DNA from: Acidobacteriota bacterium
Lineage (GTDB): Bacteria > Acidobacteriota > Thermoanaerobaculia > Multivoradales > J023
DNA length: 59,496 bases
Direction: 5' to 3'
Assembly: GCA_029263395.1 (NCBI GenBank)
Contig: JAJCXO010000148.1
Coordinates: 1-59,496, forward strand
The position numbers and the translations under genes were made by a program. The notes beneath the pieces are model-generated. The model was given only the letters and a program-made list of their open reading frames with translations, did no database searches and had not been told where the DNA came from. This document shows positions 17,601-23,400 of this stretch, in pieces; positions within the stretch are counted from its first letter, which is position 1; each line of letters begins with the position of its first letter.

Positions 17601-20412
17601 GCGTGGACGCCTGCCCACCTTACCTGCGGCTCCCGAGTTACCGCTCGCCATGAGCCCAGCGGCGATCAAACAACCGACGTTTGTGCGCCGCTCTGGTCGA
17701 TTGGCACCCGCCGCCTGGCAACAGCTCCAACAGCGAGCTAGCCGGGCGTCACTGACGCCGTCGATCGTCCTGATGGCAGCTTTTGCCGAAGTGTTGGCTA
17801 CTTGGTCGAAAAGCCGCAGCTTCACCCTCAACCTGACGCTCTTCAACCGTTTGCCGCTCGATCCACAGGTCCAGCAAATAGTCGGCGACTTTACGTCCCT
17901 GACCCTGCTGGAGCTCCACGTGCCAGCGGCCGAGTCCTTCGTCGATCGGGCGCGGCGCCATCAACGCCAGCTGTGGGACGATCTCGACCATCGCCTGGTC
18001 AGTGGCGTTCGGGTCCTGCGGGAGTGGGGCAGGCAACGCGGAGGAACACCGACGGCTCTCGCACCGGTGGTCTTCACCAGCATCTTGCACCAGCGCACCC
18101 AGGACGAGGAGCCAGCGGACGAGGAGGATCAGGGCTCAGCCGGCTTTGGCGTCTCGCAAACGCCTCAAGTCTGGCTCGATCATCAGGTGCGCGAACGTCG
18201 GGGCGCCTTACTGTACTCCTGGGACGCCGTCGAAGAGCTGTTCCCGGCAGATCTTCTCGACGAGATGTTCCGTTCCTTCGAAGGCCTACTGCAACATTTG
18301 GCCGACAACGAGGAAGCCTGGCAAGAGACTCGCGGGACACTCGTGCCAGCCGCTCAGATCGCAACCAGAGTAGCGGCCAACGCCACTTCCGAACCGCTAC
18401 CCGACGGCCTGCTTCACAGCAGATTCCTAGCCTGCGCTCAACGCAACCGGCAAGCTCCAGCGGTGATCGCGGCAGACCGTACTCTGAGCTACGGCGAGCT
18501 CGATGACGGCTCGGCTCAAATCGCCAACCAGCTGCAACAGGCGGGAGTATCCGCTGGAGACATCGTTGCGGTGGTGATGGAGAAAGGCTGGCAGCAAGTG
18601 GTCGCGGTGCTGGCGGTGCTGCGGGCCGGAGCCGCCTATCTGCCCTGCGACCCCGCGCTACCGGCAGACCGCCGCCGATACCTACTGGACCATGGCCAGG
18701 CGGAGGTTGTCCTCACCCAGTCCTGGCTGGTGGACAGTTTCGACTGGACTCCCGGTGTCCCGATCCTGCCGATCGACGAAAGCTGCCTCGAGGCGGCAGT
18801 TAGCGAGTCTTTCCTCGAATCCAACTCAACAACGGCCGACGCCCTCGCCTACGTGATTTTCACGTCGGGATCCTCCGGCCAGCCCAAAGGGGTGATGGTC
18901 CACCATCAGGGTGCACTGAACACCATCCTGGACCTCAACAGACGGTTGAAGGTTGGTCCTCAGGATCGTGTGCTGGCCTTGTCATCCCTGAGCTTCGACC
19001 TCTCCGTTTACGACATCTTCGGACCCCTGGCCGCGGGCGCCGCGATCGTCATGCCAGCCCCGGGTACCACTCGCGACCCGGCCCATTGGGCCACCCTCGT
19101 TCGGCGCCACAGAGTCACGCTGTGGAATTCGGTGCCAGCACTGATGGAGATGCTGGTCGAGTACGTTGCCAGTCGGAACGATTGCGACCTCAGCAATCTG
19201 CGGCTGGCCCTGTGGAGCGGCGATTGGGTTCCCATCGACCTGCCGACTCGCACTCGAGCCTTGTTCGCCCCAGACCAGGCGCCAGAGTTGTTTAGCCTCG
19301 GAGGCGCTACCGAAGCGTCGATCTGGTCGATTCTCTATCCCATCAAGGACGTCGCCCCGCAGTGGATCAGCATCCCCTACGGCCGTCCGATGGTCAACCA
19401 GACCTTTCACGTGCTCGACAGCGACCTCCAACCCTGTCCAGTATGGACACCGGGCGAGTTGTATATCGGTGGCGCCGGCCTGGCGCTTGGCTACTGGCGG
19501 GACGCTCGGCAGACCGCCAGCCGATTCATTGCAATGCCGGTCGGCTTGCCGGGGGTCGCAGGCTCGGCCTCGAGCCCGCGACGTGACGAGCTGAGCCCCG
19601 GCCAGCGGCTTTATCGCACCGGCGACCTCGGCCGCTACTTACCCGACGGCACCATCGAGTTCCTTGGCCGGGAAGACTCTCAAGTCAAGATCCGGGGGCA
19701 TCGCATCGAGCTAGGTGAAATCGAGGCCGCTTTACTGGATCACCCAGCAGTTACTTCAACTGTCGTCGAGGCGATGGGGGATGCTCGGAGCCTGCAACGG
19801 TTGGTCGCCGGCATCGTCGTCGAGGCGTCTGCTGAAGCGGCTGCCGAAGCCCTCCTATTCGAGGAGCTTCGCATCACGTTGACGAACCGTCTGCCAGATT
19901 ACATGGTACCCACCGAATTCCTGCGAATGAAGACCATGCCGTTGACTGCCAATGGCAAAGTCGACCGCACTGCGTTCCAGCGTCTGGCCCGGGCTGCATC
20001 TCAGGTCGAGGCACCGGAAGACCACACCCTTCGCGCCCCTGCAACCGAGATGGAGCAGATCTTGAGCGGCATCTGGCGACAAGTCCTCGGCCACGACTCG
20101 ATCGCCCGCGATGCAAACTTCTTCGAGATCGGCGGCACTTCGGTACAACTTGTCCGAGCCTACAATCTGCTGCGCCAGGCAATCGATCAAGAATTTGTTT
20201 TGGTGGAGCTATTCCAGCACCCAACCATCACCGCTCTGGCGAACTTCCTGACCCCTGAGCAGCCGGCAACCAGTCCGACCGACGCCGCCGAGGCCCAGCC
20301 ATCACGCCGGGACCTCGTTGCAGATCGCAAGTCGAAGAGAAAACAACGTCGTCAGGCCCGGCTCACACGCCGCGGCATGGTTGACGACCAGCGAGGACCT
20401 GACCGTGACTAA
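2641..20412 (+). CDS. Five-module NRPS: C-A-PCP, C-A(Ala)-PCP, C-A(Pro)-PCP, Cy-A(Cys)-Ox-PCP, Cy-A(Cys)-PCP
   Basis: This 5923-residue megasynthetase starts at GTG 2641, 4 bp after GGAGG at 2632-2636, and its start overlaps the previous stop. It opens with a helical segment (LSPEQQALFQQLLRQK) that could dock onto the upstream subunit. Three ordinary condensation domains have HHxxxDGW motifs near residues 184, 1262 and 2330. Two heterocyclization domains have FPLTDVQxAYWIGR near 3276 and 4799 and the DxxxxD catalytic pair as DMLFGD and DLLIGD. Specificity residues read by eye are D-N-E-M-S-G-S-V-V (unassigned), D-L-F-N-N-A-L-T-Y (Ala), D-V-Q-F-I-A-H-A-V (Pro), D-L-Y-N-M-S-L-I-W (Cys) and D-L-Y-N-L-S-L-I-W (Cys). 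The first Cys module has a flavin oxidase inserted in its A domain. The carrier domains have GGHSL, GGHSL, GGHSL, GGHSV and GGTSV. The C-terminal tail is strongly basic (RKSKRKQRRQ). The expected output is a Pro-thiazole-thiazoline thioester passed to the PKS encoded next. Confidence 0.97.
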   Translation: MTSNNEKLLADQRDRLSKLSPEQQALFQQLLRQKAAASAAPEIEPIARDGEMELSFSQHRQWFLEQLEPETSAYNLSLAVDIRRPLSPAILQASFGEIVCRHEALRTTFRVSDGDPHQIIAPNFDLRLPIVDLAGLSADVQDSARRKLIRCEGRRPFRLSQGPLLRTTLVRLGPNSYLLLLTLHHIISDGWSMELMLTELAELYGALSSDRPPQLPELKIQYADYAAWQRRQLTGEALEKHLGYWRDRLQMTLPVLELPTDTPRPAFQTYRGGSCPLSLEDNLTVAIRTLSQRREATPFMILLAALKALLSRETDQHDLCIGTYVANRQRPEIQHLIGFFVNTLALRTDLSGDPRFDELLGRVQEVTLGAYDHQELPFEKLLEELQPERATSHTPLFQVMVVYQTIRQGASGLTELAAVDGAYQNQGRANFDLTLWLWERGDSVSGRLEYNRDLFSATTVQRLAGRFQRLLASAMADPSQPLSQLPVLAPSETHQLLYEWNDRPETGVETTFLNLFEQQVEQAPHRTAVFDAETAEELTYRQLDQQSNRLAWHLIRQHLVRPGVGPEIRIGVLLERSLDLVVGLLAVLKAGGAFIPLDPTHPATRRQLLVEDADMTLVLSHRGLAGELHGPEILDLDLQRADIDAESSNAPASQTMAANAAYLIYTSGSTGRPKGVVVPHACLGWYVQAAAEHYQLKPDDRALHLSSIAFDNSVEEIFPPLTKGAAVVLRDAESLASLERFFRRCEAWKISVMSPPTTLWHEMVDALDAHPELWPSTLRLLSVGGEQILRQKVDRWHQVVGDRARLINSYGPTESTVVATLDNLTADRPEISAPIGRPMTGAGARIADRTFQLTPQGAAGELLITGGGVTRGYLGRPRQTAQSFAPDPWSPSRGARLYRTGDRVRWLADGRLQFLGRVDHQVKIRGFRVEPGEIEARLRQHSEVREAVVLAREDHPHDRRLVAYVCARENSALPSTRELRAFVGEQLPDYMMPSAIVWMEELPRGPSGKIDRGANRPNAYPAPEDERFLDAPLVSPRTPTEELIAGIWSEILGMDPASQTAISVHDNFFELGGHSLLATRVMARLSESFGTDLELRSFFEAPTIAGQAEVLEHATRDPVPPIVPVSRDCELPLSFPQERIWFLNQLDPDSTAYHVPRAYRLGGQLNLTSLRQAYGELTQRHEILRTNFPERGGHPYQHIHPVRPPDMTIVDLEGLNSTDCNSEVDAWVRCEGKRLFDLALDTLIRIVVLKLAQDDHVVIQTEHHLVHDGWAEGILMADLVTYYAAFSEGHPAQLPELPIQFADFAYWQRQWLQGEVLESQLAFWRQQLADAPAMLELPTDRPRPAIQGSQGDELVRTLSGSLSTLLRDISRSHGSTLFMTLASAFEILMQRYSGQHDIVLGTGVANRRRQETEGMLGMVINTLSLRTDVSGDPTFEELLARVREVCLGAYAHQDVPFSKVVDAVRPERALSHSPIFQVFFAFQDAPLAETPYEGDLTFEALGHHNRSSKFDLLVIAVPHAERRVGSDPETAPGQHVTLLWEYDVDLFDTSTIVRMANHYETLLAEVVTDTTLRIEQLPLLTGRERHQLLVEWNDTVSSPTAQAGWTELFVSSTRRVPDAVALQVGDCALSYRELDRRSDHLADQLRVEGVETGTRVGLALRRSADLVVSLIAVWKTGATYVPIDPAYPEARRRFMLEDSEATLVLTDEGREPLSSSVKALTLSALQAVTPEPVDRVTATVHDTDLPSHLIFTSGSTGRPKGVVIRHASVAALCHWGRSAFSDEELAGVLATTSICFDLSVFEIFVPLSWGGRVILADHALDLPPSTATLINTVPSAMAELVRLDQLPSTLRTVNLAGEPWPAPLSEAIWRQTNAQRQLNLYGPSEDTTYSTVAELAAGSQGSPPIGRPIADTRAYLLSPGLQLLPQGAIGELFLAGRGLAIGYHRRPRRTAEGFVPNPWSRLPGRRLYRTGDLARYLTDGQMTFLGRNDHQVKIRGFRIELGEVEAKLAAHPAVLEVVAWVDEADGADRRLVAAVVTESPQPTVGELRDALASTLPNHLVPSMILFLDAIPRLPNGKVNRGALADSVPSGPALEPSSQRSPSTPTEELIAGIWSQILNLEGDQFGVDEDFFELGGHSLLATQVLSRLRQALTVDIPLRRLFQARTVATLARLVDRQRVAGPKADDPPIRKQTHDQPHPLSFAQERLWFLDRLESLSSAYNVPAAVRIGGNLDNAVLTACLMEIVRRHEVLRTTFRDLNGRPEQHVGPSVGWRLPVIDLSALSAVARHSTSELLAATEAERPFDLSAGPLLRTLLIRHQPDDHLLVVNLHHIVADGWSLGIMVKELAALYAAFLAGRPSPLAELPIQYGDFTCWQRAWLEAGELERQLTAWRQQLVGAPTVLELPTDRPRPSVQSYRGARQSVALSPELSDQLLEQSRAQDVTLFMTLLASFAVVLSRHSGQEDLLIGTPIANRNRIELEELIGFFANTLALRVDLSAAATSQDLLAAVRRRALAAYAHQDLPFEKLVDALEPQRDLSRQPLFQVMLVLQNAPRKTVESAGLELQFLPLDPPTSKFDLLLMLSESPRGLRGHLEYSTDLFDETTIRRLGIHFERTLRTLAAADGTALGNWSLLDAAERHQLLMAWGRPDADTVRTHLAHQRFEIQAQATPDALAACYAGTALTYRQLDRRANQLARQLRRLGVGVETRVALALTRSLDLAVAVLGVLKAGAACVPLDPDYPAERLRFMLEDSGAELVIRHRQSPLELPASNHLTVCLDADRSRIEQQDASPLAINATSAALAYVIYTSGSTGRPKGVAMPHGVLANLVAWQLSGDDAGKPCRTLQFAALSFDVSFQEMLTTWSAGGTLCLIPESTRRHADELLAELQRLAIERLFIPPIALQQLAQVARSRGEVPPTLQEIIAAGEQLQVAGPVADFFAQLSGCTLANHYGPSETHAVSGCRLTGSVADWPTLPTIGRPISSTHLYLLDNRAAPAPTGVTAQLWIGGGAVARGYHQRPKETADRFLPDPFTETPGCRMYRTGDLARFLADGGIEYLGRADSQVKIRGYRIEPGEVETVLSNHPNVRETAVAVHPDATGRPALVAYVVARDTSDDEPQKIANLRQFLQQQLPEFMVPARIMTLDSLPRTPSQKVDRRALPAPTGRFTTLDPTHVTPGSPIEEALAAIWSELLACPPPGVNDDFFSLGGHSLLAVQLTARIEQAFGTNIALRSLFEGPTIAELARNIAAQREAGKGATPDNATHLPLVEPSPADQHQSFPLTDVQQAYWIGRQSNLDLGAVATHLYFERDFNQLDVARLNAAWRQLINRHDMLRAVVLADGTQKILSVVPLYKIGVLDLRTIPRVHAETALLALRQKMSHQMLPADRWPLFDLRASRLRDGQVRLHVSLDMLFGDAWSLRILGREITRCYTEPDFEPKPLELSFRDYVLGLEALKQTQAYARDAAYWRQRLASLPPAPQLPLAKEPSAVEQPRFHRRSARLSAGSWKRLKQRATAAGLTPSSLLLAAFSEVLATWSKSPRFTLNLTLFNRLPLHSEVQQVVGDFTSLTLLEVDISKPEPFIDRARRLGRQLWDDLDHRLFSGLQVMRELARQQGHSGPLMPVVFTSILNPPEPTQGTTSTEDNGGSDEIGFSITQTPQVWLDHQVREVNGELSYNWDTVDELFPAGLLDDAFFAYSQLLEQLAASDEVWQAHHLSLVPEAQLALRAATNVTAAPYPSGLLHDGFLAQADRRPEAIAVMAADREICFGDLAVGCRRLGHHLRAAGARPNRLVAVVMEKGWEQVLAVLGILQSGAAYLPIDAGLPAARRHFLLDHGEVDLALIQPGLRNRLEWPDGVELLEIDEHWLDVDDETTPASKPFHRGAKPDDLAYVIFTSGSSGQPKGVMIEHLGAVNTVVDINQRFGVGPGDRVLGISALNFDLSVYDIFGTLAAGATLVLPEPFQNPEPRAWLEVLEGQRVTVWNSVPALLEIVVEAAPAGVDLSSLRLAMLSGDWIPLSLPHRIRSLTDHNSRRAPLQIVSLGGATEASIWSIHHPIAAVEPSWASIPYGKPMVHQTFHVLDETLQPCPVWTPGDLYIGGIGLARGYWRDPEKTANAFLEVANHKTLPHESRIYRTGDKGRYLPDGSIEFLGREDLQVKIRGHRIELAEIEAALSDQSEVGSTAVLAIGERRALSHLIAFIVPATSTPSDSTATIVVDPRFSSLLTATVLADWEPPGSQPITDKLAQIDFKLGEPGLRADHKGELRVSLQRSEDPRFLELFRTRRSYREFDPRPMPVSDLVAALDTLDPPGCGIDPRITILVCIQPDRIAAHVAGLYRYRHGAGLSLVTDGATMHPGDTPPVNQPILDQAAFGIFFAAALDGPETQTLDEELLLIQAGALSQQLLERSPSPLGFCPIGSYDFPRLRQASALDDSVELLHCLFGGVIERPVENNSQADNSLPHLTPEKTSNATLPLATVGHFLSAVSQVVLPEFDLPKYRYPSAGNLYPIQIYVQVPGGQVPGLDGGVYYHHPKRHELVRLATQPSLDSDALSDSVIALYLVAKPNAITPIYRDLARPLGLLEAGYMQQLLATAADEIGLVVRPLEVAPTVRSTRFDPEERLILIGGLIVEPIVTPTTDTTERDLASHLREALRESLPHYMVPDRIVQLDALPLNANGKIDRNALHRHAATLDTLEGALPQDQTQLTPRSERELLICALIADLLDLPKVDLHDNFFELGGHSVTATRLAAKIESAFQVVVPLRDLFDRPTAAQMAELVDQQRASGWQKEPLPQLLRRDLQARHQPFPLTDVQEAYWIGRSSALELSQVASHAYFEVDLPDLDIARLTHACRRLVARHEMLRAIIRPDGLQQILATVPPYEIPLVDLTTAGPSETERGLQDVRRVMSHQVLASDRWPLFGIRASRRDRRWLRLHVSLDLLIGDAWSFQLMRDELALIYLDPDIELPPLELSFRDYVLAEHALRDHSVYQRALNYWRGRLPTLPAAPELPLAMSPAAIKQPTFVRRSGRLAPAAWQQLQQRASRASLTPSIVLMAAFAEVLATWSKSRSFTLNLTLFNRLPLDPQVQQIVGDFTSLTLLELHVPAAESFVDRARRHQRQLWDDLDHRLVSGVRVLREWGRQRGGTPTALAPVVFTSILHQRTQDEEPADEEDQGSAGFGVSQTPQVWLDHQVRERRGALLYSWDAVEELFPADLLDEMFRSFEGLLQHLADNEEAWQETRGTLVPAAQIATRVAANATSEPLPDGLLHSRFLACAQRNRQAPAVIAADRTLSYGELDDGSAQIANQLQQAGVSAGDIVAVVMEKGWQQVVAVLAVLRAGAAYLPCDPALPADRRRYLLDHGQAEVVLTQSWLVDSFDWTPGVPILPIDESCLEAAVSESFLESNSTTADALAYVIFTSGSSGQPKGVMVHHQGALNTILDLNRRLKVGPQDRVLALSSLSFDLSVYDIFGPLAAGAAIVMPAPGTTRDPAHWATLVRRHRVTLWNSVPALMEMLVEYVASRNDCDLSNLRLALWSGDWVPIDLPTRTRALFAPDQAPELFSLGGATEASIWSILYPIKDVAPQWISIPYGRPMVNQTFHVLDSDLQPCPVWTPGELYIGGAGLALGYWRDARQTASRFIAMPVGLPGVAGSASSPRRDELSPGQRLYRTGDLGRYLPDGTIEFLGREDSQVKIRGHRIELGEIEAALLDHPAVTSTVVEAMGDARSLQRLVAGIVVEASAEAAAEALLFEELRITLTNRLPDYMVPTEFLRMKTMPLTANGKVDRTAFQRLARAASQVEAPEDHTLRAPATEMEQILSGIWRQVLGHDSIARDANFFEIGGTSVQLVRAYNLLRQAIDQEFVLVELFQHPTITALANFLTPEQPATSPTDAAEAQPSRRDLVADRKSKRKQRRQARLTRRGMVDDQRGPDRD
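2791..5985 (+). other. NRPS module C-A-PCP, substrate unassigned
   Basis: The condensation domain has HHIISDGW. The A domain has YTSGSTGRPKG near residue 665, FDNSVEEIFP, SYGPTESTV and PSGKIDR near 1006, and the carrier has GGHSL near 1072. The code reads D-N-E-M-S-G-S-V-V. The EEIFP signature is shared with the last A domain of the cluster (EEIYP), so both belong to the same A-domain subgroup. Confidence 0.85.
6010..9170 (+). other. NRPS module C-A-PCP, predicted alanine
   Basis: The condensation motif is EHHLVHDGWA. The A domain has FTSGSTGRPKG near residue 1753, FDLSVFEIF, LYGPSEDTTY and NGKVNR near 2074, with GGHSL near 2135. The code D-L-F-N-N-A-L-T-Y is the one I recall for alanine-activating domains. 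No epimerase is present, so L-Ala is expected. Confidence 0.75.
9220..12390 (+). other. NRPS module C-A-PCP, predicted proline
   Basis: The condensation motif is HHIVADGW near residue 2330. The A domain has FDVSFQEM, FIPPIALQQLA, AAGEQLQ and HYGPSETHAV, all typical of proline activators. The code D-V-Q-F-I-A-H-A-V differs from the classic Pro code at one position. The A10 motif is SQKVDRR, keeping the lysine. GGHSL lies near 3205. Confidence 0.85.
12460..16960 (+). other. Cy-A(Cys)-Ox-PCP thiazole-forming module
   Basis: The heterocyclization domain has FPLTDVQQAYWIGR near residue 3276 and DMLFGD near 3407. The Cys A domain has FDLSVYDIFG, VWNSVPALLE and LGGATEASIW. An oxidase is inserted between A8 (QVKIRGHRIELAEIE) and A10 (NANGKIDR near 4670). 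The carrier GGHSV is near 4732. The module should condense Cys onto the Pro thioester, cyclize it to a thiazoline and oxidize that to a thiazole. Confidence 0.88.
15270..16560 (+). other. SagB/McbC-like FMN oxidase domain embedded in the first Cys adenylation domain
   Basis: About 430 residues (roughly 4211-4640) separate A8 from A10. They contain LFRTRRSYREFDPRPMP, typical of the nitroreductase-fold azoline dehydrogenases, then YRYPSAGNLYPIQIYVQV and GLLEAGYMQQLLATAADEIGL. Such Ox domains dehydrogenate thiazolines to thiazoles and are known at the same A8-A10 insertion site in myxobacterial assembly lines such as epothilone. The second Cys module has no such insert. Confidence 0.88.
17030..20260 (+). 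other. Cy-A(Cys)-PCP thiazoline-forming module
   Basis: The heterocyclization domain has FPLTDVQEAYWIGR near residue 4799 and DLLIGD near 4931. The A domain has an exact classic Cys code, D-L-Y-N-L-S-L-I-W, and NGKVDR near 5772. The carrier is FFEIGGTSVQL near 5831, with Thr in place of the usual His before the phosphopantetheine serine. No oxidase is present, so a thiazoline is expected unless an oxidase acts in trans. Confidence 0.85.
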
Positions 20413-23400
20413 AGACAACTCTCCAGATCCCACCGAAGCGGTCGCCGTGATCGGCATGGCGGGTCAGTTCCCTGGAGCCCGGACACTCTCGCAACTCTGG
20501 CGAAACCTGGCCGGAGGCGTCGAATCCATCGTGATTTCGAGCGACGAGGCGCTCGCGGCGGCTGGCGTCCCTCTCGCCCAGCGCCACGATCCGAATTGGG
20601 TCGCGGCCGGAGCCCACCTCGACGATGTCGATCTCTTCGACGCCGACTTTTTCGGTCTGGCACCCCGACAAGCCGAGATCATCGATCCTCAGCACCGCCG
20701 CTTTCTTCAATCCGCCTGGCACGCCCTCGAGGACGCTGGCTACGACCCGGCAGCCTACCCAGGCCGTATCGGCGTATTCGCCAGCGCGTCGTCCAGTTCC
20801 TATGCCTTCCACCTGCTGTCACACCCGGATCTAGCAAACGCCATCAATCCCTTCGACCTGCGGGTCGCCAACGAAAAAGACTACCTGGCGACCCGGACCT
20901 CTTATTTGCTGGACTTGAAGGGTCCGAGTCTCGCTGTCCAGACCGCCTGTTCCAGCTCGCTGGTCGCCGTACACTTGGCTTGCAACAGCCTGCTCAACGG
21001 TGAGAGCGACATGGCCCTGGCGGGCGGAGTCAGCGCTACCGCGCAGCAACAACTCGGCTACACTTTTGTCGAGGATGGCATCCTGTCTCGCGACGGGCAC
21101 TGCCGACCTTTTGATGCCGAGGCTTCGGGCACCGTCTTCAGCAGCGGCCTGGGGATCGTGATCCTGAAACGCTTGGAGGACGCCTTGCGTGACGGCGATA
21201 CTCTCCGCGCGGTGATCCGCGGTACCGCCATCAACAACGATGGTTCACTCAAGGTTGGCTACACCGCGCCCAGCGTCCAAGGGCAGCAAAATGTCGTCCT
21301 CGATGCCCTCGCTGACGCGGAGGTCGACGCTGAAACCATCAGCTATATCGAGACTCACGGCACCGGCACGGCGCTCGGAGATCCGATCGAGATCCGTGCC
21401 CTGAGCCAGGCATTTGCCGAGGCTGGCCACACCCAAGGCCGATGTGCAATCGGCTCGATCAAATCCAACTTCGGTCATGCCGATACCGCCGCTGGCATCG
21501 CAGGGCTAATCAAAACCATCTTGGCTCTCGAGCATCAACAACTCCCCCCGAGTCTGCATTTCGAGCACCCCAGCCCACAAATCGATTTCGCGTCGAGCCC
21601 GTTCTTCGTCAACACTGAATTGGCGGACTGGCCTGCCAGCGGTCAACCACGGCGAGCCGGCATCAGCTCTTTTGGCATCGGCGGCACCAATGCCCACGCC
21701 ATCGTCGAAGAGGCACCGCCGGCAGCAAGTCCATCGGCGTCGCGCCCCTGGCAACTGGTGATGCTTTCGGCACGCTCCACCGCCGCGTTGGAGCGTGCCA
21801 CCGTCAACCTGGTCGACTACATTCAAGACAACCCTGCCACCCACTTGCCCGATGTCGCTCACACCTTGATGGTCGGCCGCCGGGGTTTCGAGCACCGCCG
21901 AGCGTGGGTTTGTCGCAACCCAAACGACCTGCTCACCAAACAGCCGTTGGCAACCTTCGCCGCGGTGCACGGCCAGCAGCCACCGATCAGTTTCCTATTC
22001 CCTGGCCAGGGGGCGCAGGCACTTGCGATGGCTGCCCAGCTCTACACCACGGAACCAGCGTTCCGGGTCCCATTCGATCGCTGCGAGCAGTATCTGGAGC
22101 CTCATCTGGAGCAATCTCTCAGCCAGCTGCTCTTCAAGGGACCCAAGGTTGATACGGGGAACCCGCTCGAGGAAACCGAATTCGCACAACCGGCGCTGTT
22201 TGCGGTCGAGTACTCCCTGGCTCGCATGTGGATGACCTGGGGCCTCACTCCCCGGGCCATGCTCGGACATAGCCTCGGGGAGTACGTTGCCGCCTGCTTC
22301 GCTGGTGTGTTCGAGCTCGGCGATGCGTTGGCTCTGGTTGCGACCCGCGGCCGGTTGATGCAGCAGCTACCACGCGGCGCCATGCTCGCCGTCCTGCTGC
22401 CCGCCGAAGCGGTTGAGCCGTTGCTCGGCGACAGTCTGTCGATCGCCGCCCTCAATGGTGCCGAACGGACGGTGGTCTCGGGGCCAACCTCGGCCATCAC
22501 AACCCTGCAAGAACGGTTGAACGCTCGCGACATCGGTTGCCGTCGTCTCGAGACCTCCCATGCCTTCCATTCGTCGATGATGGATCCCATCCAACAAGAA
22601 TTCAAAGACCGGGTTGGCGCTATCGAGCTCCAACCACCCAAGATCCCCTTCCTTTCCAACCTGACGGGTACCTGGATCCGCCCTGAAGAAGCCACTGACT
22701 CACAGTATTGGGCACTCCATCTACGGCAACCTGTCCGATTCTCCCAAGGCTTGGCGGAGATCCTCACCCAAGGGCCAGGGGTGCTACTCGAGGTTGGCCC
22801 CGGACGCAGCCTCAGTACCTTGGCCCGGCAACACCCAGACCTCGGGCCGGAACATTTAGTGGTCACGTCACTGCCAAGCTCAGCGGATTCGGCCCATGAA
22901 CAAGCTCACGTCCTCTCCACCTTGGCACGGATGTGGGGAGCCGGTGCAGCGGTCGACTCCGCAGGCTTCTACAGCAACGAGCGGCGACGACGGATCCCGT
23001 TGCCAACCTATCCCTTCGAAGAGCGTCGCTTCTGGCTCGAGGCCGCCGATACCACCCACTCTGAGAAAGCCATCAGCAGACCCCCACTCGAACAGTGGTT
23101 CTATCAACCCAACTGGCAACTATCCAAGGCAACGAACGACAACCCTGCGCAGATCAACGACTGGTTACTCTTCCTAGACCACGAGGGCCTGGGAAGCGCA
23201 TTGCACCAACGCCTGCTCGACGCTGGCCAACGCGTGACGACGGTCGAACCCGCTTCCGCCGAGCTGGCTAGCTTCTCCCAAGACTCAGCGGACCGTTATC
23301 GCCTCGTTGCAGATCGTCCAGAGGACTACCACCGCCTGATCAAGTTGCTGCACCAAGACAACCGACTGCCCAACATCGTGGCCCATTTGTGGAGTGTGAC

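Noticed and set aside
20318-20404. PKS start at TTG 20318
   Set aside because: These 29 codons lie inside the NRPS coding end and give a non-KS leader. GTG 20405 has a Shine-Dalgarno and the usual short lead into the KS.
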